This document shows positions 56,127-64,000 of a DNA stretch of 64,000 nt, one piece after another. The position numbers and the translations under genes were made by a program. The first letter of the stretch is position 1, and each line of letters opens with the position of its first letter. The notes under the pieces are model-generated. The model did not search any database and was not told the DNA's origin. It was given only the letters and a program-made list of their open reading frames with translations. This stretch comes from Streptomyces bikiniensis. Its GTDB lineage: Bacteria; Actinomycetota; Actinomycetes; Streptomycetales; Streptomycetaceae. The DNA is taken from positions 45,337 through 109,336 of the forward strand of contig JNWL01000017.1 in the NCBI GenBank assembly GCA_000716465.1, read 5' to 3'.

Positions 56127-57239
56127 TTACTTCAGGACGAGCGACGACCACTGCTGGATCCACGCGTCGCGCTTCTCGGCGATCTTCCCCGGCTCCATGG
56201 TCTCCGGCTTCCCCACGACCACGCCGTGCTTCGTGAACAGCTCGGGCAGGGCCGCGTCCTTCGCCACCGGGTTGACGAACATCTGGAGCGGCATGTCCTC
56301 CTGGAACTTCTTCGAGATCAGGAAGTCGATCAGCGCCTTGCCGCCCTCGGGGTTCTTCGCCCCGTTCAGCAGGCCCGCGAACTCGGTCTGCCGGAAGCAG
56401 GTGCCGGTGGAGACGCCGGTGGGCGCCTCCTTCGGCTGCGGCTCGGCGTACAGCACCTCGACCGGCGGGCTGGAGGCGTACGAGACGACGAGCGGCCGGT
56501 CGCCCTTGGCCTGCTTGCCGCCAGCCGAGCCGGAGAACTCCTGGTTGTAGGCGAGCTCCCAGCTGTCGACCGTCTTCACGCCGTTGGCCCTGAGCTTCTT
56601 CCAGTAGTCCTGCCAGCCGTCGTCGCCGTACTTCGCGGCCGTACCGAGGAGGAAGCCGAGGCCCGGGGAGGACCGCTCCGGGTTCTCGACCACGAGGAGG
56701 TCCTTGTACTCGGGCTTCGCCAGGTCGTCGAAGGTCACCGGCGGCGCCAGCTTCTTGTCGGCGAAGTACTTCTTGTCGTAGTTGACGCAGATGTCGCCGG
56801 AGTCGATCGGGGTGACCCGGTGCTCCTTGTCCAGGTGGTACTCCGCCGGAATCCGGTCGAGCCCCTTCGCCCGGTATCCGGCGAAGATCCCGTTGTCGAG
56901 GGCGCGGGAGAGGAGGGTGTTGTCGACGCCGAAGAAGACGTCGCCCTGCGGGGAGCCCTTGGTCAGGATCTCCTTGTTGACGGCCTCGCCGGCGTCGCCG
57001 GCCTTGAGGACCTTGACGGTGAAGCCGGTCTGCTTCGTGAACTCGGCCAGGACCTCCTTGGAGGCGTTGAACGAGTCGTGGCTCACGAGGGTCACGGTCT
57101 TCGGCGCGGGCGCACCGGACTTGCCGGCGGCCTCGCCGGTGTCGTCGGTGCCGCAGGCGGCGAGGGCGGTGACGCCGAGCGCCGCGAGGACCGCGACGGC
57201 GGCCTGCTTCCTGGTGCTCGCCGGGTTTCTGGTGCTCAC
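56127..57239 (-). CDS. thiB: Thiamine-binding lipoprotein
   Basis: 370 residues. The signal (RKQAAVAVLAALGVTALAAC) ends in lipobox LAAC near residue 29. The mature protein has the TbpA-type fold: VTLVSHDSFNASKEVLAEFT, DVFFGVDNTLLSRALDNGIF, TPIDSGDICVNYDKKYFADK. It captures thiamine or its phosphates and passes them to ThiP. The GTG start has AGGAGG eight bases before; the SD is partly inside a hairpin. A TPP riboswitch sits in the leader. Confidence 0.93.
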   Translation of the reverse strand: MSTRNPASTRKQAAVAVLAALGVTALAACGTDDTGEAAGKSGAPAPKTVTLVSHDSFNASKEVLAEFTKQTGFTVKVLKAGDAGEAVNKEILTKGSPQGDVFFGVDNTLLSRALDNGIFAGYRAKGLDRIPAEYHLDKEHRVTPIDSGDICVNYDKKYFADKKLAPPVTFDDLAKPEYKDLLVVENPERSSPGLGFLLGTAAKYGDDGWQDYWKKLRANGVKTVDSWELAYNQEFSGSAGGKQAKGDRPLVVSYASSPPVEVLYAEPQPKEAPTGVSTGTCFRQTEFAGLLNGAKNPEGGKALIDFLISKKFQEDMPLQMFVNPVAKDAALPELFTKHGVVVGKPETMEPGKIAEKRDAWIQQWSSLVLK

Positions 57240-57249
57240 TGAGTTTTCC

Positions 57250-57312
57250 TCCTGGGTGGGACCAGGAAGAGACGCGGCCCCGCCCGCGACCGGCGGACCG
57301 GACGCGGGCAGG
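57250..57312 (-). promoter_or_regulatory. Expression platform of the thiamine riboswitch
   Basis: Two hairpins between the aptamer and thiB. A 10-bp stem (57279-57288 with 57303-57312) could act as a terminator. A 6-bp stem (57250-57255 with 57262-57267) covers part of the AGGAGG ribosome site (57248-57253), so translation may be the controlled step. Confidence 0.6.
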
Positions 57313-57334
57313 GCGCAACAGCTCGAGTTACGAC

Positions 57335-57425
57335 CGAACTCCCTACCCAGAATGACCTGGGCGAGGTTCAGAGGGTCTGCGGTCTGACGGACACCGCACT
57401 CTCAGCGCTGTGGCGCTCCCCTGTC
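57335..57425 (-). promoter_or_regulatory. TPP riboswitch (THI element)
   Basis: Read on the complement, the leader of thiB shows the conserved TPP aptamer blocks in order: GACAGGGGAGCGCC, CTGAGAG (57399-57405), ACCCTCTGAACCT (57364-57376) and CTGGGTAGGGA (57340-57350). The pyrophosphate and pyrimidine sensor helices can form. The signature CUGAGA and ACCCU-UGAACCU match the known consensus. Together with the binding protein it makes the operon a thiamine importer that shuts off when thiamine diphosphate is high. Confidence 0.95.
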
Positions 57426-57465
57426 GGAATGACTATGAAGATGTGTTCGAGCTCAGAGTACAAGG

Positions 57466-58572
57466 TCAGCGTTCGGCGGCCGCGAGCTGTCCACAGGCGC
57501 CGTCGATCTCCTGTCCCCGGGTGTCGCGCACGGTCACCGGCACGCCGTGGCGGGCGATGGCCTCCACGAACGCCTTCTCGTCCTCCGGGCGGGAGGCGGT
57601 CCACTTCGACCCGGGCGTCGGGTTCAGCGGGATCAGGTTGACGTGCACCCGCTTGCCCTTGAGCAGCCGGCCGAGCAGGTCGCCGCGCCAGGCCTGGTCG
57701 TTGATGTCCCGGATGAGGGCGTACTCGATGGAGATCCGGCGCCCGGACTTCTCCGCGTACTCCCAGGCCGCGTCCAGGACCTCCCGCACCTTCCAGCGCG
57801 TGTTGACGGGCACGAGGGTGTCGCGCAGCTCGTCGTCCGGGGCGTGCAGGGAGACCGCGAGGCGGCACTTGAAGCCCTCGTCGGCGAAGCGGAGCATGGC
57901 GGGCACGAGCCCGACGGTGGAGACGGTGATGCCGCGCTGGGACAGGCCCAGGCCGTCCGGCTCGGGGTCGGTGAGGCGGCGGATGGCGCCGACGACCCGC
58001 TTGTAGTTGGCGAGCGGCTCGCCCATGCCCATGAACACGATGTTCGACAGGCGGGCCGGGCCGCCGGGGACCTCTCCGTCGCGCAGGGCCCGCATGCCGT
58101 CGACGATCTGGTGCACGATCTCGGCGGTCGACAGGTTCCGGTCGAGGCCGGCCTGTCCGGTCGCGCAGAACGGACAGTTCATCCCGCAGCCGGCCTGCGA
58201 GGAGATGCACATGGTCACCCGGTCCGGGTAGCGCATGAGCACCGACTCCACGAGCGTGCCGTCGTGCAGCCGCCACAGGGTCTTGCGGGTGGTGTCGTCG
58301 TCGCACGAGATGTGCCGCACCACGGACATCAGGTCGGGCAGCAGCTCCCCGGCCAGCTTCTCCCGCGCGGCGGCCGGGATGTCGGTCCACTCGGCGGGGT
58401 CGTGCGCGTACCGCGCGAAGTAGTGCGTGGACAGCTGCTTGGCGCGGAAGGGCTTCTCGCCGATCGCGGCGACGGCCTCCTTCCGCTCGGCGGGCGTGAG
58501 GTCGGCGAGGTGCCGCGGCGGCTTCTTGGCTCCGCGGGGGGCGACGAAAGTGAGTTCTCCGGGCTTGGGCAT
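57466..58572 (-). CDS. rlmN: 23S rRNA (adenine2503-C2)-methyltransferase RlmN
   Basis: 368 residues. A radical SAM enzyme that methylates C2 of A2503 in 23S rRNA and A37 of some tRNAs. The cluster motif [12 protein letters not shown] is near residue 130, with [28 protein letters not shown] and [15 protein letters not shown] downstream. The C-terminal catalytic Cys lies in [10 protein letters not shown]. The start ATG ([12 protein letters not shown]) is preferred over an upstream GTG. It follows cdsA by 114 bases. Confidence 0.96.
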   Translation of the reverse strand: MPKPGELTFVAPRGAKKPPRHLADLTPAERKEAVAAIGEKPFRAKQLSTHYFARYAHDPAEWTDIPAAAREKLAGELLPDLMSVVRHISCDDDTTRKTLWRLHDGTLVESVLMRYPDRVTMCISSQAGCGMNCPFCATGQAGLDRNLSTAEIVHQIVDGMRALRDGEVPGGPARLSNIVFMGMGEPLANYKRVVGAIRRLTDPEPDGLGLSQRGITVSTVGLVPAMLRFADEGFKCRLAVSLHAPDDELRDTLVPVNTRWKVREVLDAAWEYAEKSGRRISIEYALIRDINDQAWRGDLLGRLLKGKRVHVNLIPLNPTPGSKWTASRPEDEKAFVEAIARHGVPVTVRDTRGQEIDGACGQLAAAER

Positions 58573-58617
58573 GGTGCTACCAGTGTCGCAGAGATACGAA
58601 GAAGGGCCCGCCGCCCT

Positions 58618-58669
58618 TGTGGACAGCGGGCCCCTCCCGGAGGAACACCCTGTGGACAACGGGCCCCTC
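58618..58669. repeat. Two 19-bp direct repeats in the cdsA-rlmN gap
   Basis: TGTGGACAGCGGGCCCCTC (58618-58636) and TGTGGACAACGGGCCCCTC (58651-58669), one base different, 33 bp apart. Each begins with TGTGGACA(A/G), the reverse of the Streptomyces DnaA-box form TTGTCCACA. Confidence 0.7.
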
Positions 58670-58686
58670 GCCCGAAGAACCGCAGG

Positions 58687-59790
58687 TCAGCCGGTACCGA
58701 CGAACAGCGCGAAGAACAACCACACCACCGGCGCCGTCGGCAGCAGCGAGTCCAGCCGGTCCATGATGCCGCCGTGGCCGGGCAGCAGCGTGCCCATGTC
58801 CTTGATGCCCAGGTCCCGCTTGATCATCGACTCGCCGAGGTCGCCGAGCGTCGCGCTCGCCGCCACCGCGAGGCCGAGGACCAGGCCCTGCCACCAGGCC
58901 CCGTCGTCGATCATGAACTGCATGCACAGCGCGCCCGCCGCCATCGCGAACGTCACCGCGCCGACCAGGCCCTCACGGGTCTTGCCGGGGCTGATCCGCG
59001 GTGCCAGCTTGCGCTTGCCGAAGCGCCAGCCGACCGCGTACGCCCCGGTGTCGCTGACCACCGTGAGGATCAGGAAGGTGAGGACCCGCTCCGGGCCGTC
59101 GTCCGCGGTCAGCATCAGCGCCACGAACGTCGCCAGGAACGGCACGTAGAACGCGGCGAACACGCCCGCCGTGACGTCCTTCAGATAGCCCTCGGGCGGC
59201 TCCGTCATGCGCCACACCAGGACCGCGAGCGCCGTCAGGGCCGTCGCGACCCAGGCGCCCTCGGCCCCGCGCACGTACCCGGCGACGACCATCGCCGCGC
59301 CGCCGATCGCGAGCGGCACCAGGGGCGCCTTGATCTGCTTGCGCTCCTGGAGCCGGGAGGTCAGCTCCCACAGTCCGACCACCACGGCGACCGCGACCAC
59401 TCCGACGAAGGCCGCCTTCCAGATGAACAGAGAGGCGATGATGACGGCGCCGAGACCGACCCCGACCCCTATGGCCGCGCCCAGGTTCCGCCCCGCGCTC
59501 TTCTTCTGCCGTGGCGCCGGCGGCGCGGGCGGCGGAGGCGGGGTGCGGCTGGGCATGGGCTCCTGTGGGTGCTCGTGCGGGGTCTCGTCGCGGAACAGGG
59601 GACCGCTCGGGTGAGCGGCCCCCCGGCCGTGACCGTCCTGGAATCCGCCGGCGGGAACGTCGGGCACGATGGGCATGGGGCGAGTCTGCGCCGCCGGGCG
59701 CCCCTCGTGGGCGGGACCCGCCGGGGCGGGCCCCTGGTGGGGTCCCCCGCGGCCGTGACCGGCCGGGGCATCCCAGGAAGAGTCGTTCAT
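58687..59790 (-). CDS. cdsA: Phosphatidate cytidylyltransferase
   Basis: 367 residues. It makes CDP-diacylglycerol from phosphatidate and CTP. After a Pro/His-rich lead of about 95 residues come eight membrane segments. The signature is DLGESMIKRDLGIKDMGTLL followed by PGHGGIMDRLDSLL near the C-terminus. Its ATG overlaps the frr stop by one base (TGATG), and it sits in the standard pyrH-frr-cdsA order. Confidence 0.95.
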   Translation of the reverse strand: MNDSSWDAPAGHGRGGPHQGPAPAGPAHEGRPAAQTRPMPIVPDVPAGGFQDGHGRGAAHPSGPLFRDETPHEHPQEPMPSRTPPPPPAPPAPRQKKSAGRNLGAAIGVGVGLGAVIIASLFIWKAAFVGVVAVAVVVGLWELTSRLQERKQIKAPLVPLAIGGAAMVVAGYVRGAEGAWVATALTALAVLVWRMTEPPEGYLKDVTAGVFAAFYVPFLATFVALMLTADDGPERVLTFLILTVVSDTGAYAVGWRFGKRKLAPRISPGKTREGLVGAVTFAMAAGALCMQFMIDDGAWWQGLVLGLAVAASATLGDLGESMIKRDLGIKDMGTLLPGHGGIMDRLDSLLPTAPVVWLFFALFVGTG

Positions 59791-60350
59791 CAGACCTCGA
59801 GCAGCTCGGCTTCCTTGTGCTTGAGCAGCTCGTCCACCTGCGCGACGTACTTCGCGGTGGTGTCGTCGAGCTCCTTCTCCGCGCGGCGGCCCTCGTCCTC
59901 GCCGACCTCGCCGTCCTTGACGAACTTGTCGATGGTCTCCTTGGCCTTGCGGCGCACCGAACGGATCGAGATCTTCGAGTCCTCGGCCTTGCCCTTGGCG
60001 ACCTTGATGTAGTCGCGGCGGCGCTCCTCGGTCAGCTCGGGGAACACCACCCGGATGATGTTGCCGTCGTTGCTCGGGTTGACGCCGAGGTCGGAGTCGC
60101 GGATCGCCTGCTCGATGTTGCGCAGCGCGCTCTTGTCGAACGGGGTCACCACGGCCATCCGCGGCTCGGGCACCGAGAAGGACGCGAGCTGGTTGATGGG
60201 CGTGAGGGCGCCGTAGTAGTCCGCCACGATCTTGTTGAACATCGCCGGGTGCGCACGGCCGGTGCGGATCGCGGCGAAGTCCTCCTTGGCGACCACGACG
60301 GCCTTCTCCATCTTCTCCTCGGCCTCGAGGAGGGTCTCTTCGATCACCAC
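59790..60350 (-). CDS. frr: Ribosome recycling factor
   Basis: 186 residues. RRF separates the post-termination ribosome with EF-G. Typical sequence: [60 protein letters not shown], and a C-terminal helix ending KEAELLEV. It starts at an ATG with a weak GGAGCAT leader and is 92 bases after pyrH. Confidence 0.97.
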   Translation of the reverse strand: MVIEETLLEAEEKMEKAVVVAKEDFAAIRTGRAHPAMFNKIVADYYGALTPINQLASFSVPEPRMAVVTPFDKSALRNIEQAIRDSDLGVNPSNDGNIIRVVFPELTEERRRDYIKVAKGKAEDSKISIRSVRRKAKETIDKFVKDGEVGEDEGRRAEKELDDTTAKYVAQVDELLKHKEAELLEV

Positions 60351-60441
60351 ATGCTCCTGCGTGTCGTCGCGTTGTGTCCTGCACGGTGTACGACCGGCAG
60401 GGCTGTCGTCCAGCCCCGTGCGGGGCGGTTCCCGGTTCGGG

Positions 60442-61206
60442 TCAGGCCCGGGTGCCCTGGTCGCTCACGAGCGTGCCGATCTTCTCACCCTTCACCGCGC
60501 GCGCGATATTGCCCTCGGCGAGCAGTTCGAAGACGAGGATCGGGAGGTTGTTGTCCCGGCACAGGGTGACGGCGGTGGCGTCGGCGACCTTGAGGTCACG
60601 GGCGATCACCTCGCCGTACTCGAGCGCGTCGAACTTGACCGCGTCGGGGTTCCGCTTCGGGTCGGAGTCGTACACGCCGTCGACGCCGTTCTTGCCCATG
60701 AGCAGGGCCTCGGCGTCGATCTCCAGGGCGCGCTGGGCGGCGGTGGTGTCCGTGGAGAAGTACGGCATGCCCATGCCCGCACCGAAGATGACCACGCGGC
60801 CCTTCTCCAGGTGGCGCACGGCGCGCAGCGGGATGTACGGCTCGGCGACCTGGCCCATGGTGATGGCGGTCTGGACGCGGGAGTCGATGCCCTCCTTCTC
60901 CAGGAAGTCCTGGAGGGCGAGGCAGTTCATCACGGTGCCGAGCATGCCCATGTAGTCGGAGCGGGCCCGGTCCATGCCGCGCTGCTGGAGTTCGGCGCCA
61001 CGGAAGAAGTTGCCCCCGCCGATCACGATCGCGATCTCCGCGCCGTCGCGGACGACGGCCGCGATCTCACGCGCGATGGCGTGCACGACATCGGGGTCGA
61101 CGCCCAGGCCGGTACCGCCGGAGAAGGCTTCTCCGGACAGCTTCAGCATGTAGCGGCCGGCCTTTTTGCCGTTGTTGTCGTCGCCCTGTACGGCGCCCTG
61201 GTTCAT
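60442..61206 (-). CDS. pyrH: UMP kinase
   Basis: 254 residues. It phosphorylates UMP to UDP. Motifs: [36 protein letters not shown] and the ATP loop [17 protein letters not shown], with [29 protein letters not shown] (given here for the DSDP end: [16 protein letters not shown]). The ATG at 61206 ([12 protein letters not shown]) has GAGGAG seven bases before it; an ATG 18 bases upstream is less well supplied. It lies behind the rpsB-tsf terminator. Confidence 0.96.
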   Translation of the reverse strand: MNQGAVQGDDNNGKKAGRYMLKLSGEAFSGGTGLGVDPDVVHAIAREIAAVVRDGAEIAIVIGGGNFFRGAELQQRGMDRARSDYMGMLGTVMNCLALQDFLEKEGIDSRVQTAITMGQVAEPYIPLRAVRHLEKGRVVIFGAGMGMPYFSTDTTAAQRALEIDAEALLMGKNGVDGVYDSDPKRNPDAVKFDALEYGEVIARDLKVADATAVTLCRDNNLPILVFELLAEGNIARAVKGEKIGTLVSDQGTRA

Positions 61207-61230
61207 GGAGCTCTCCTCGTGCACATACGA

Positions 61231-61282
61231 AGGAGGCCATTGCCTTGGGTCCTCGCGGTATCCCGTGCGGCAATGGCCTCCT
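61231..61282 (-). terminator. Terminator/attenuator between tsf and pyrH
   Basis: Perfect 14-bp stem (61231-61244 with 61269-61282, 24-base loop). It lies just upstream of the pyrH ribosome site and separates rpsB-tsf from pyrH-frr-cdsA. Confidence 0.8.
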
Positions 61283-61369
61283 CGTCAGATCTGCGGTCGT
61301 CCTGCGCGGGCGCGGACGACTGCTTCAGACCCTACCGGGGTCCGGTGTCCGTCGCGTTCGCGACCGGAC

Positions 61370-62206
61370 TCAGATGCCGACCTTGATGCGGGTGAAGCGC
61401 TTCAGGGTGACACCGGCCTCGTCCAGGATCTGCTGGACGGACTTCTTGTTGTCCAGGGCGTACGGCTGGCCGAGCAGCGTGGCGTCCTTGAAGAAGCCGT
61501 TGACGCGACCCTCGACGATCTTGGCGATCGCGGCCTCGGGCTTGCCCTCGGCGCGGGTGGTCTCCTCGGCGATGCGGCGCTCGGACTCGACGACCTCGGC
61601 CGGGACGTCCTCACGGGTGAGGTACTTCGGCGCGAAGGCGGCGATGTGCTGCGCGACGCCCTTGGCGACCTCGGCGTTCTCCTTGTCGAACTCGACGAGG
61701 ACACCGATCTGCGGCGGGAGGTCGGGCATGGTGCGGTGCATGTACGCGGAGACGTAGCCGTCGGCGTACTGCGCGAAGCGGTCGAGGACGATCTTCTCGC
61801 CGAGGTTGGCGTTGGCCTCGTCCACGAAGGCCTGCACGGTCTTGCCGGGCTCGATCTCGGAGGCGAGCAGGGCCTCCAGGTCGGCCGGGGCGGTGGCGGC
61901 GACGTGCGCGGCCAGCTGGGCGGCGACGGCCTGGAACTTCTCGCCCTTGGCGACGAAGTCCGTCTCGCACTTCAGCTCGACGAGGACACCGGAGGTGTTG
62001 TCGTCGGCGATGAGGGAGACCACGGCGCCGTTCTCGGCGGAGCGGCCCTCGCGCTTGGCGACGCCCTTCTGGCCCTTGATGCGCAGGGCCTCGACGGCCT
62101 TGTCGACGTCGCCGTCGGCCTCGTCCAGGGCCTTCTTGCAGTCCATCATGCCGGCGCCGGTGAGCTCGCGGAGCTTCTTGACGTCAGCGGCGGTGTAGTT
62201 CGCCAT
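61370..62206 (-). CDS. tsf: Elongation factor Ts
   Basis: 278 residues. EF-Ts recycles EF-Tu from GDP to GTP. The N-terminal UBA-like domain starts [20 protein letters not shown], then [20 protein letters not shown]. The core [20 protein letters not shown] and the C-terminal RINGFF-like [19 protein letters not shown] follow. It is 108 bases after rpsB with a hairpin between them. Confidence 0.97.
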   Translation of the reverse strand: MANYTAADVKKLRELTGAGMMDCKKALDEADGDVDKAVEALRIKGQKGVAKREGRSAENGAVVSLIADDNTSGVLVELKCETDFVAKGEKFQAVAAQLAAHVAATAPADLEALLASEIEPGKTVQAFVDEANANLGEKIVLDRFAQYADGYVSAYMHRTMPDLPPQIGVLVEFDKENAEVAKGVAQHIAAFAPKYLTREDVPAEVVESERRIAEETTRAEGKPEAAIAKIVEGRVNGFFKDATLLGQPYALDNKKSVQQILDEAGVTLKRFTRIKVGI

Positions 62207-62255
62207 GAGTCTGTTTCTCTCTCGAAGTCTGAAAGATCGGGCGGATCCACGGGAG

Positions 62256-62286
62256 GACGGCGGGGGCTTCGTGGGCCCCCGCCGTC
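62256..62286 (-). terminator. Hairpin between rpsB and tsf
   Basis: 12-bp perfect stem (62256-62267 with 62275-62286, loop of seven). It may partly stop transcription or stabilise the rpsB message. Confidence 0.6.
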
Positions 62287-62314
62287 GTCACCGAAGGACC
62301 TGGGTCCTGAAGGG

Positions 62315-63214
62315 TCAGGCCTGCTCGGCGGCCTCGGCCGGAGCGTCGGCGGCCTCGGCGTCCGCGACCTTCTCGGTCTCGGCGGAGGTCTGGACCTCGG
62401 CGGCCTCGGCGGCGGCCGGTGCCTCGTCGGCCTTCTTCTCACCCTCGAGCAGGTCGCGCTCCCACTCGGCGAGCGGCTCGCCCTGGGCCTTCTCGCCCGG
62501 CTTCGAGTCGCCGGTCGCGGCGCCGGAGCGGGCGATGAGGCCCTCGGCGACGGCGTCGGCGATCACGCGGGTGAGCAGGGTGACGGAGCGGATCGCGTCG
62601 TCGTTGCCCGGGATCTTGTAGTCGACCTCGTCGGGGTCGCAGTTGGTGTCGAGGATCGCGACGACCGGGATGTGGAGCTTGCGCGCCTCGCCGACGGCGA
62701 TGTGCTCCTTCTTGGTGTCGACGATCCAGACGGCGCTCGGCACCTTCTGCATCTCGCGGATACCACCGAGGGTCTTCTCCAGCTTGGCCTTCTCGCGGGA
62801 GAGGACCAGGAGCTCCTTCTTGGTGAGACCCGAGGCGGCGACGTCCTCGAAGTCGATCTGCTCGAGCTCCTTGAGGCGCTGCAGACGCTTGTAGACGGTG
62901 GAGAAGTTGGTGAGCATGCCACCGAGCCAACGCTGGTTGACGTACGGCATGCCGACACGCGTCGCCTGCTCGGCGATGGCCTCCTGGGCCTGCTTCTTCG
63001 TACCGACGAACATGATGGAGCCGCCGTGCGCGACGGTCTCCTTGACGAACTCGTAGGCGCGGTCGATGTACGACAGCGACTGGAGCAGGTCGATGATGTA
63101 GATGCCGTTGCGCTCGGTGAAGATGAAGCGCTTCATCTTCGGGTTCCAGCGACGGGTCTGGTGACCGAAGTGGACGCCGCTCTCCAGCAGCTCCCGCATC
63201 GTGACGACGGCCAT
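62315..63214 (-). CDS. rpsB: 30S ribosomal protein S2
   Basis: 299 residues. A structural 30S protein. [60 protein letters not shown] and [20 protein letters not shown] are family markers. The tail from about residue 255 is an acidic Ala/Glu-rich extension common in actinobacteria. The ATG has CAAGGAGA at a proper distance. The promoter should be in 63215-63467. Confidence 0.97.
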   Translation of the reverse strand: MAVVTMRELLESGVHFGHQTRRWNPKMKRFIFTERNGIYIIDLLQSLSYIDRAYEFVKETVAHGGSIMFVGTKKQAQEAIAEQATRVGMPYVNQRWLGGMLTNFSTVYKRLQRLKELEQIDFEDVAASGLTKKELLVLSREKAKLEKTLGGIREMQKVPSAVWIVDTKKEHIAVGEARKLHIPVVAILDTNCDPDEVDYKIPGNDDAIRSVTLLTRVIADAVAEGLIARSGAATGDSKPGEKAQGEPLAEWERDLLEGEKKADEAPAAAEAAEVQTSAETEKVADAEAADAPAEAAEQA

Positions 63215-63390
63215 GGCCGTATCTCCTTGGGTTTCTCGGTTGTGTTCCTGACGCCCCGGCGCGCCATGCCCACAAGGGACCGAAAGGCGCTGCCACCGTC
63301 GGAGGACCGTGGCGGGGCGTGCGAAGTCGACCCGGTGACCCGAGTCGCCATAGGAAGTGTACGGGACCCCGGGGGCAGCGGGTGACGGCA

Positions 63391-63417
63391 CTGTCCACAA
63401 CCGGTGAGTAGTCCACA
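63391..63417. promoter_or_regulatory. Two DnaA-box-like 9-mers
   Basis: CTGTCCACA (63391-63399) and TAGTCCACA (63409-63417), both one base from the Streptomyces DnaA box TTGTCCACA, spaced 18 bp, in the rpsB/M23 divergent region. Could be chance in a short motif; function not shown. Confidence 0.25.
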
Positions 63418-63467
63418 GAAACCGCCCGCGAACCGTGCGAACCGGACGCCCGGGAGAGCCTTTCCCC

Positions 63468-63932
63468 ATGCACTTCACGACGACCTGGTTCACGGCCCTG
63501 CTCCTGGCCCTCGGCTCCTACTGGCCGGTGGGCGGCCCGCCGCCGCCCGAGATCGTCCGCGGCTGGCAGCCCCCGCCGGGCCCGTACGCGGCGGGCCACC
63601 GCGGCGTCGACCTCGCCGCCCCGCCGGGCACCCCGGTCCTGGCCCCAGTGACGGGCACGGTCACCTTCGCGGGCCCGGTCGGCGGCCGGGGCGTCCTCAC
63701 CCTGTCCCTCCCGGGCACGGGCACTCCCCCGCTGCGCACGACCTTCTCCCCGGTGACCCCCCTGGTCCCGGCCGGCACCACCGTGCCCGCGGGCACCCCG
63801 ATCGCCCGGGTCACCCCGGGCACCCACTGCCCGCGGACCTGCCTCCACTGGGGCCTCCTCAGAGGCGACCGGTACCTGAACCCACTGCTCCTGACGAGAA
63901 GGGGGCCATCGCGGCTGCTGCCGCTGGAGTAA
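63468..63932 (+). CDS. Secreted M23 family peptidase
   Basis: 154 residues. A short signal-like hydrophobic start ([19 protein letters not shown]) is followed by a compact LytM/M23 domain. The first metal motif is [16 protein letters not shown] (HxxxD). The second, HLH in many enzymes, reads [15 protein letters not shown], so the first His is replaced by Cys, which I recall in other Streptomyces M23 proteins. It probably cuts or binds peptidoglycan. The ATG has GGGAG upstream. The stop codon lies two bases before adapter sequence begins. Confidence 0.85.
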   Translation: MHFTTTWFTALLLALGSYWPVGGPPPPEIVRGWQPPPGPYAAGHRGVDLAAPPGTPVLAPVTGTVTFAGPVGGRGVLTLSLPGTGTPPLRTTFSPVTPLVPAGTTVPAGTPIARVTPGTHCPRTCLHWGLLRGDRYLNPLLLTRRGPSRLLPLE

Positions 63933-63934
63933 GC

Positions 63935-64000
63935 CTGGTCTCTTATACACATCTCCGAACCCACGAGACTAAGGCGAATCTCGTATGCCGTCTTCTGCTT
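63935..64000. other. Illumina Nextera adapter read-through (not genomic)
   Basis: The stretch matches the transposase end CTGTCTCTTATACACATCT with one inserted G, then the P7 side CCGAGCCCACGAGAC with one G to A change. An eight-base index TAAGGCGA (63970-63977, the N701 index read) follows, then ATCTCGTATGCCGTCTTCTG to the end. On the complement the frame gives the well-known artefact peptide MCIRD. The true contig ends at about 63934. Confidence 0.97.

Noticed and set aside
63518..63964. Minus-strand open frame beginning MGSEMCIRDQ
   Set aside because: Its start lies in adapter sequence, and the rest is antisense to the M23 peptidase.

Overview
The window is a piece of a high-GC actinobacterial chromosome, almost certainly Streptomyces. 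The evidence is the very GC-rich coding sequence, frequent GTG starts, ATGA-coupled genes, a GlyProArg-rich IF-2, a short NusA, a DasR-type chitinase promoter, and the order of the housekeeping genes (rpsB-tsf-pyrH-frr-cdsA-rlmN, then ispG-rseP-dxr, proS, rimP-nusA-ylxR-infB-rbfA-truB). No rRNA, tRNA, CRISPR array or phage was seen.

Layout. 1-7.3 kb: the translation/transcription operon rimP-nusA-ylxR-infB-DUF503-rbfA-truB on the minus strand, with a truncated protease gene at the left edge. 7.4-10.6 kb: a plus-strand set (lipoprotein, ferritin-like protein, a phosphotransferase-like protein without catalytic residues, an SPFH protein). 10.6-20.7 kb: minus-strand proS, two GNAT acetyltransferases, the MEP-pathway genes ispG and dxr around an RseP-type protease, an aroA and an aldehyde dehydrogenase. 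21-29.8 kb: a PucR regulator, a membrane-anchored ATPase, gabT, a PAP2 phosphatase and a secreted GH18 chitinase with two DasR-type operator repeats. 29.9-37.1 kb: a polyamine import and oxidation operon (aldehyde dehydrogenase, potD-potA-potB-potC, FAD amine oxidase). 37.3-45.2 kb: NADAR protein, a heptanucleotide tandem repeat, membrane protein, a probable aminodeoxyfutalosine deaminase, GDPD, methyltransferase, a two-component system, a secreted serine hydrolase and a membrane protein. 45.2-50.4 kb: second polyamine set (orphan PotD, aldehyde dehydrogenase, Lrp regulator, class III aminotransferase). 50.6-57.4 kb: an ABC exporter, a dihydrofolate-reductase-like pseudogene broken by a MITE, and a thiamine ABC importer under a TPP riboswitch. 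57.5-63.9 kb: rlmN-cdsA-frr-pyrH-tsf-rpsB and an M23 peptidase.

How the genes fit together. The two polyamine blocks and the GABA block (PucR regulator, gabT, aldehyde dehydrogenase) make a plausible route from putrescine or spermidine through aminobutyraldehyde and GABA to succinate; the assignments of individual dehydrogenases are inference. The thiamine importer is assigned mainly from its riboswitch.

The last 66 bases are not genomic. They match an Illumina Nextera adapter with an i7 index and the P7 end, so the contig ends in uncut adapter read-through.
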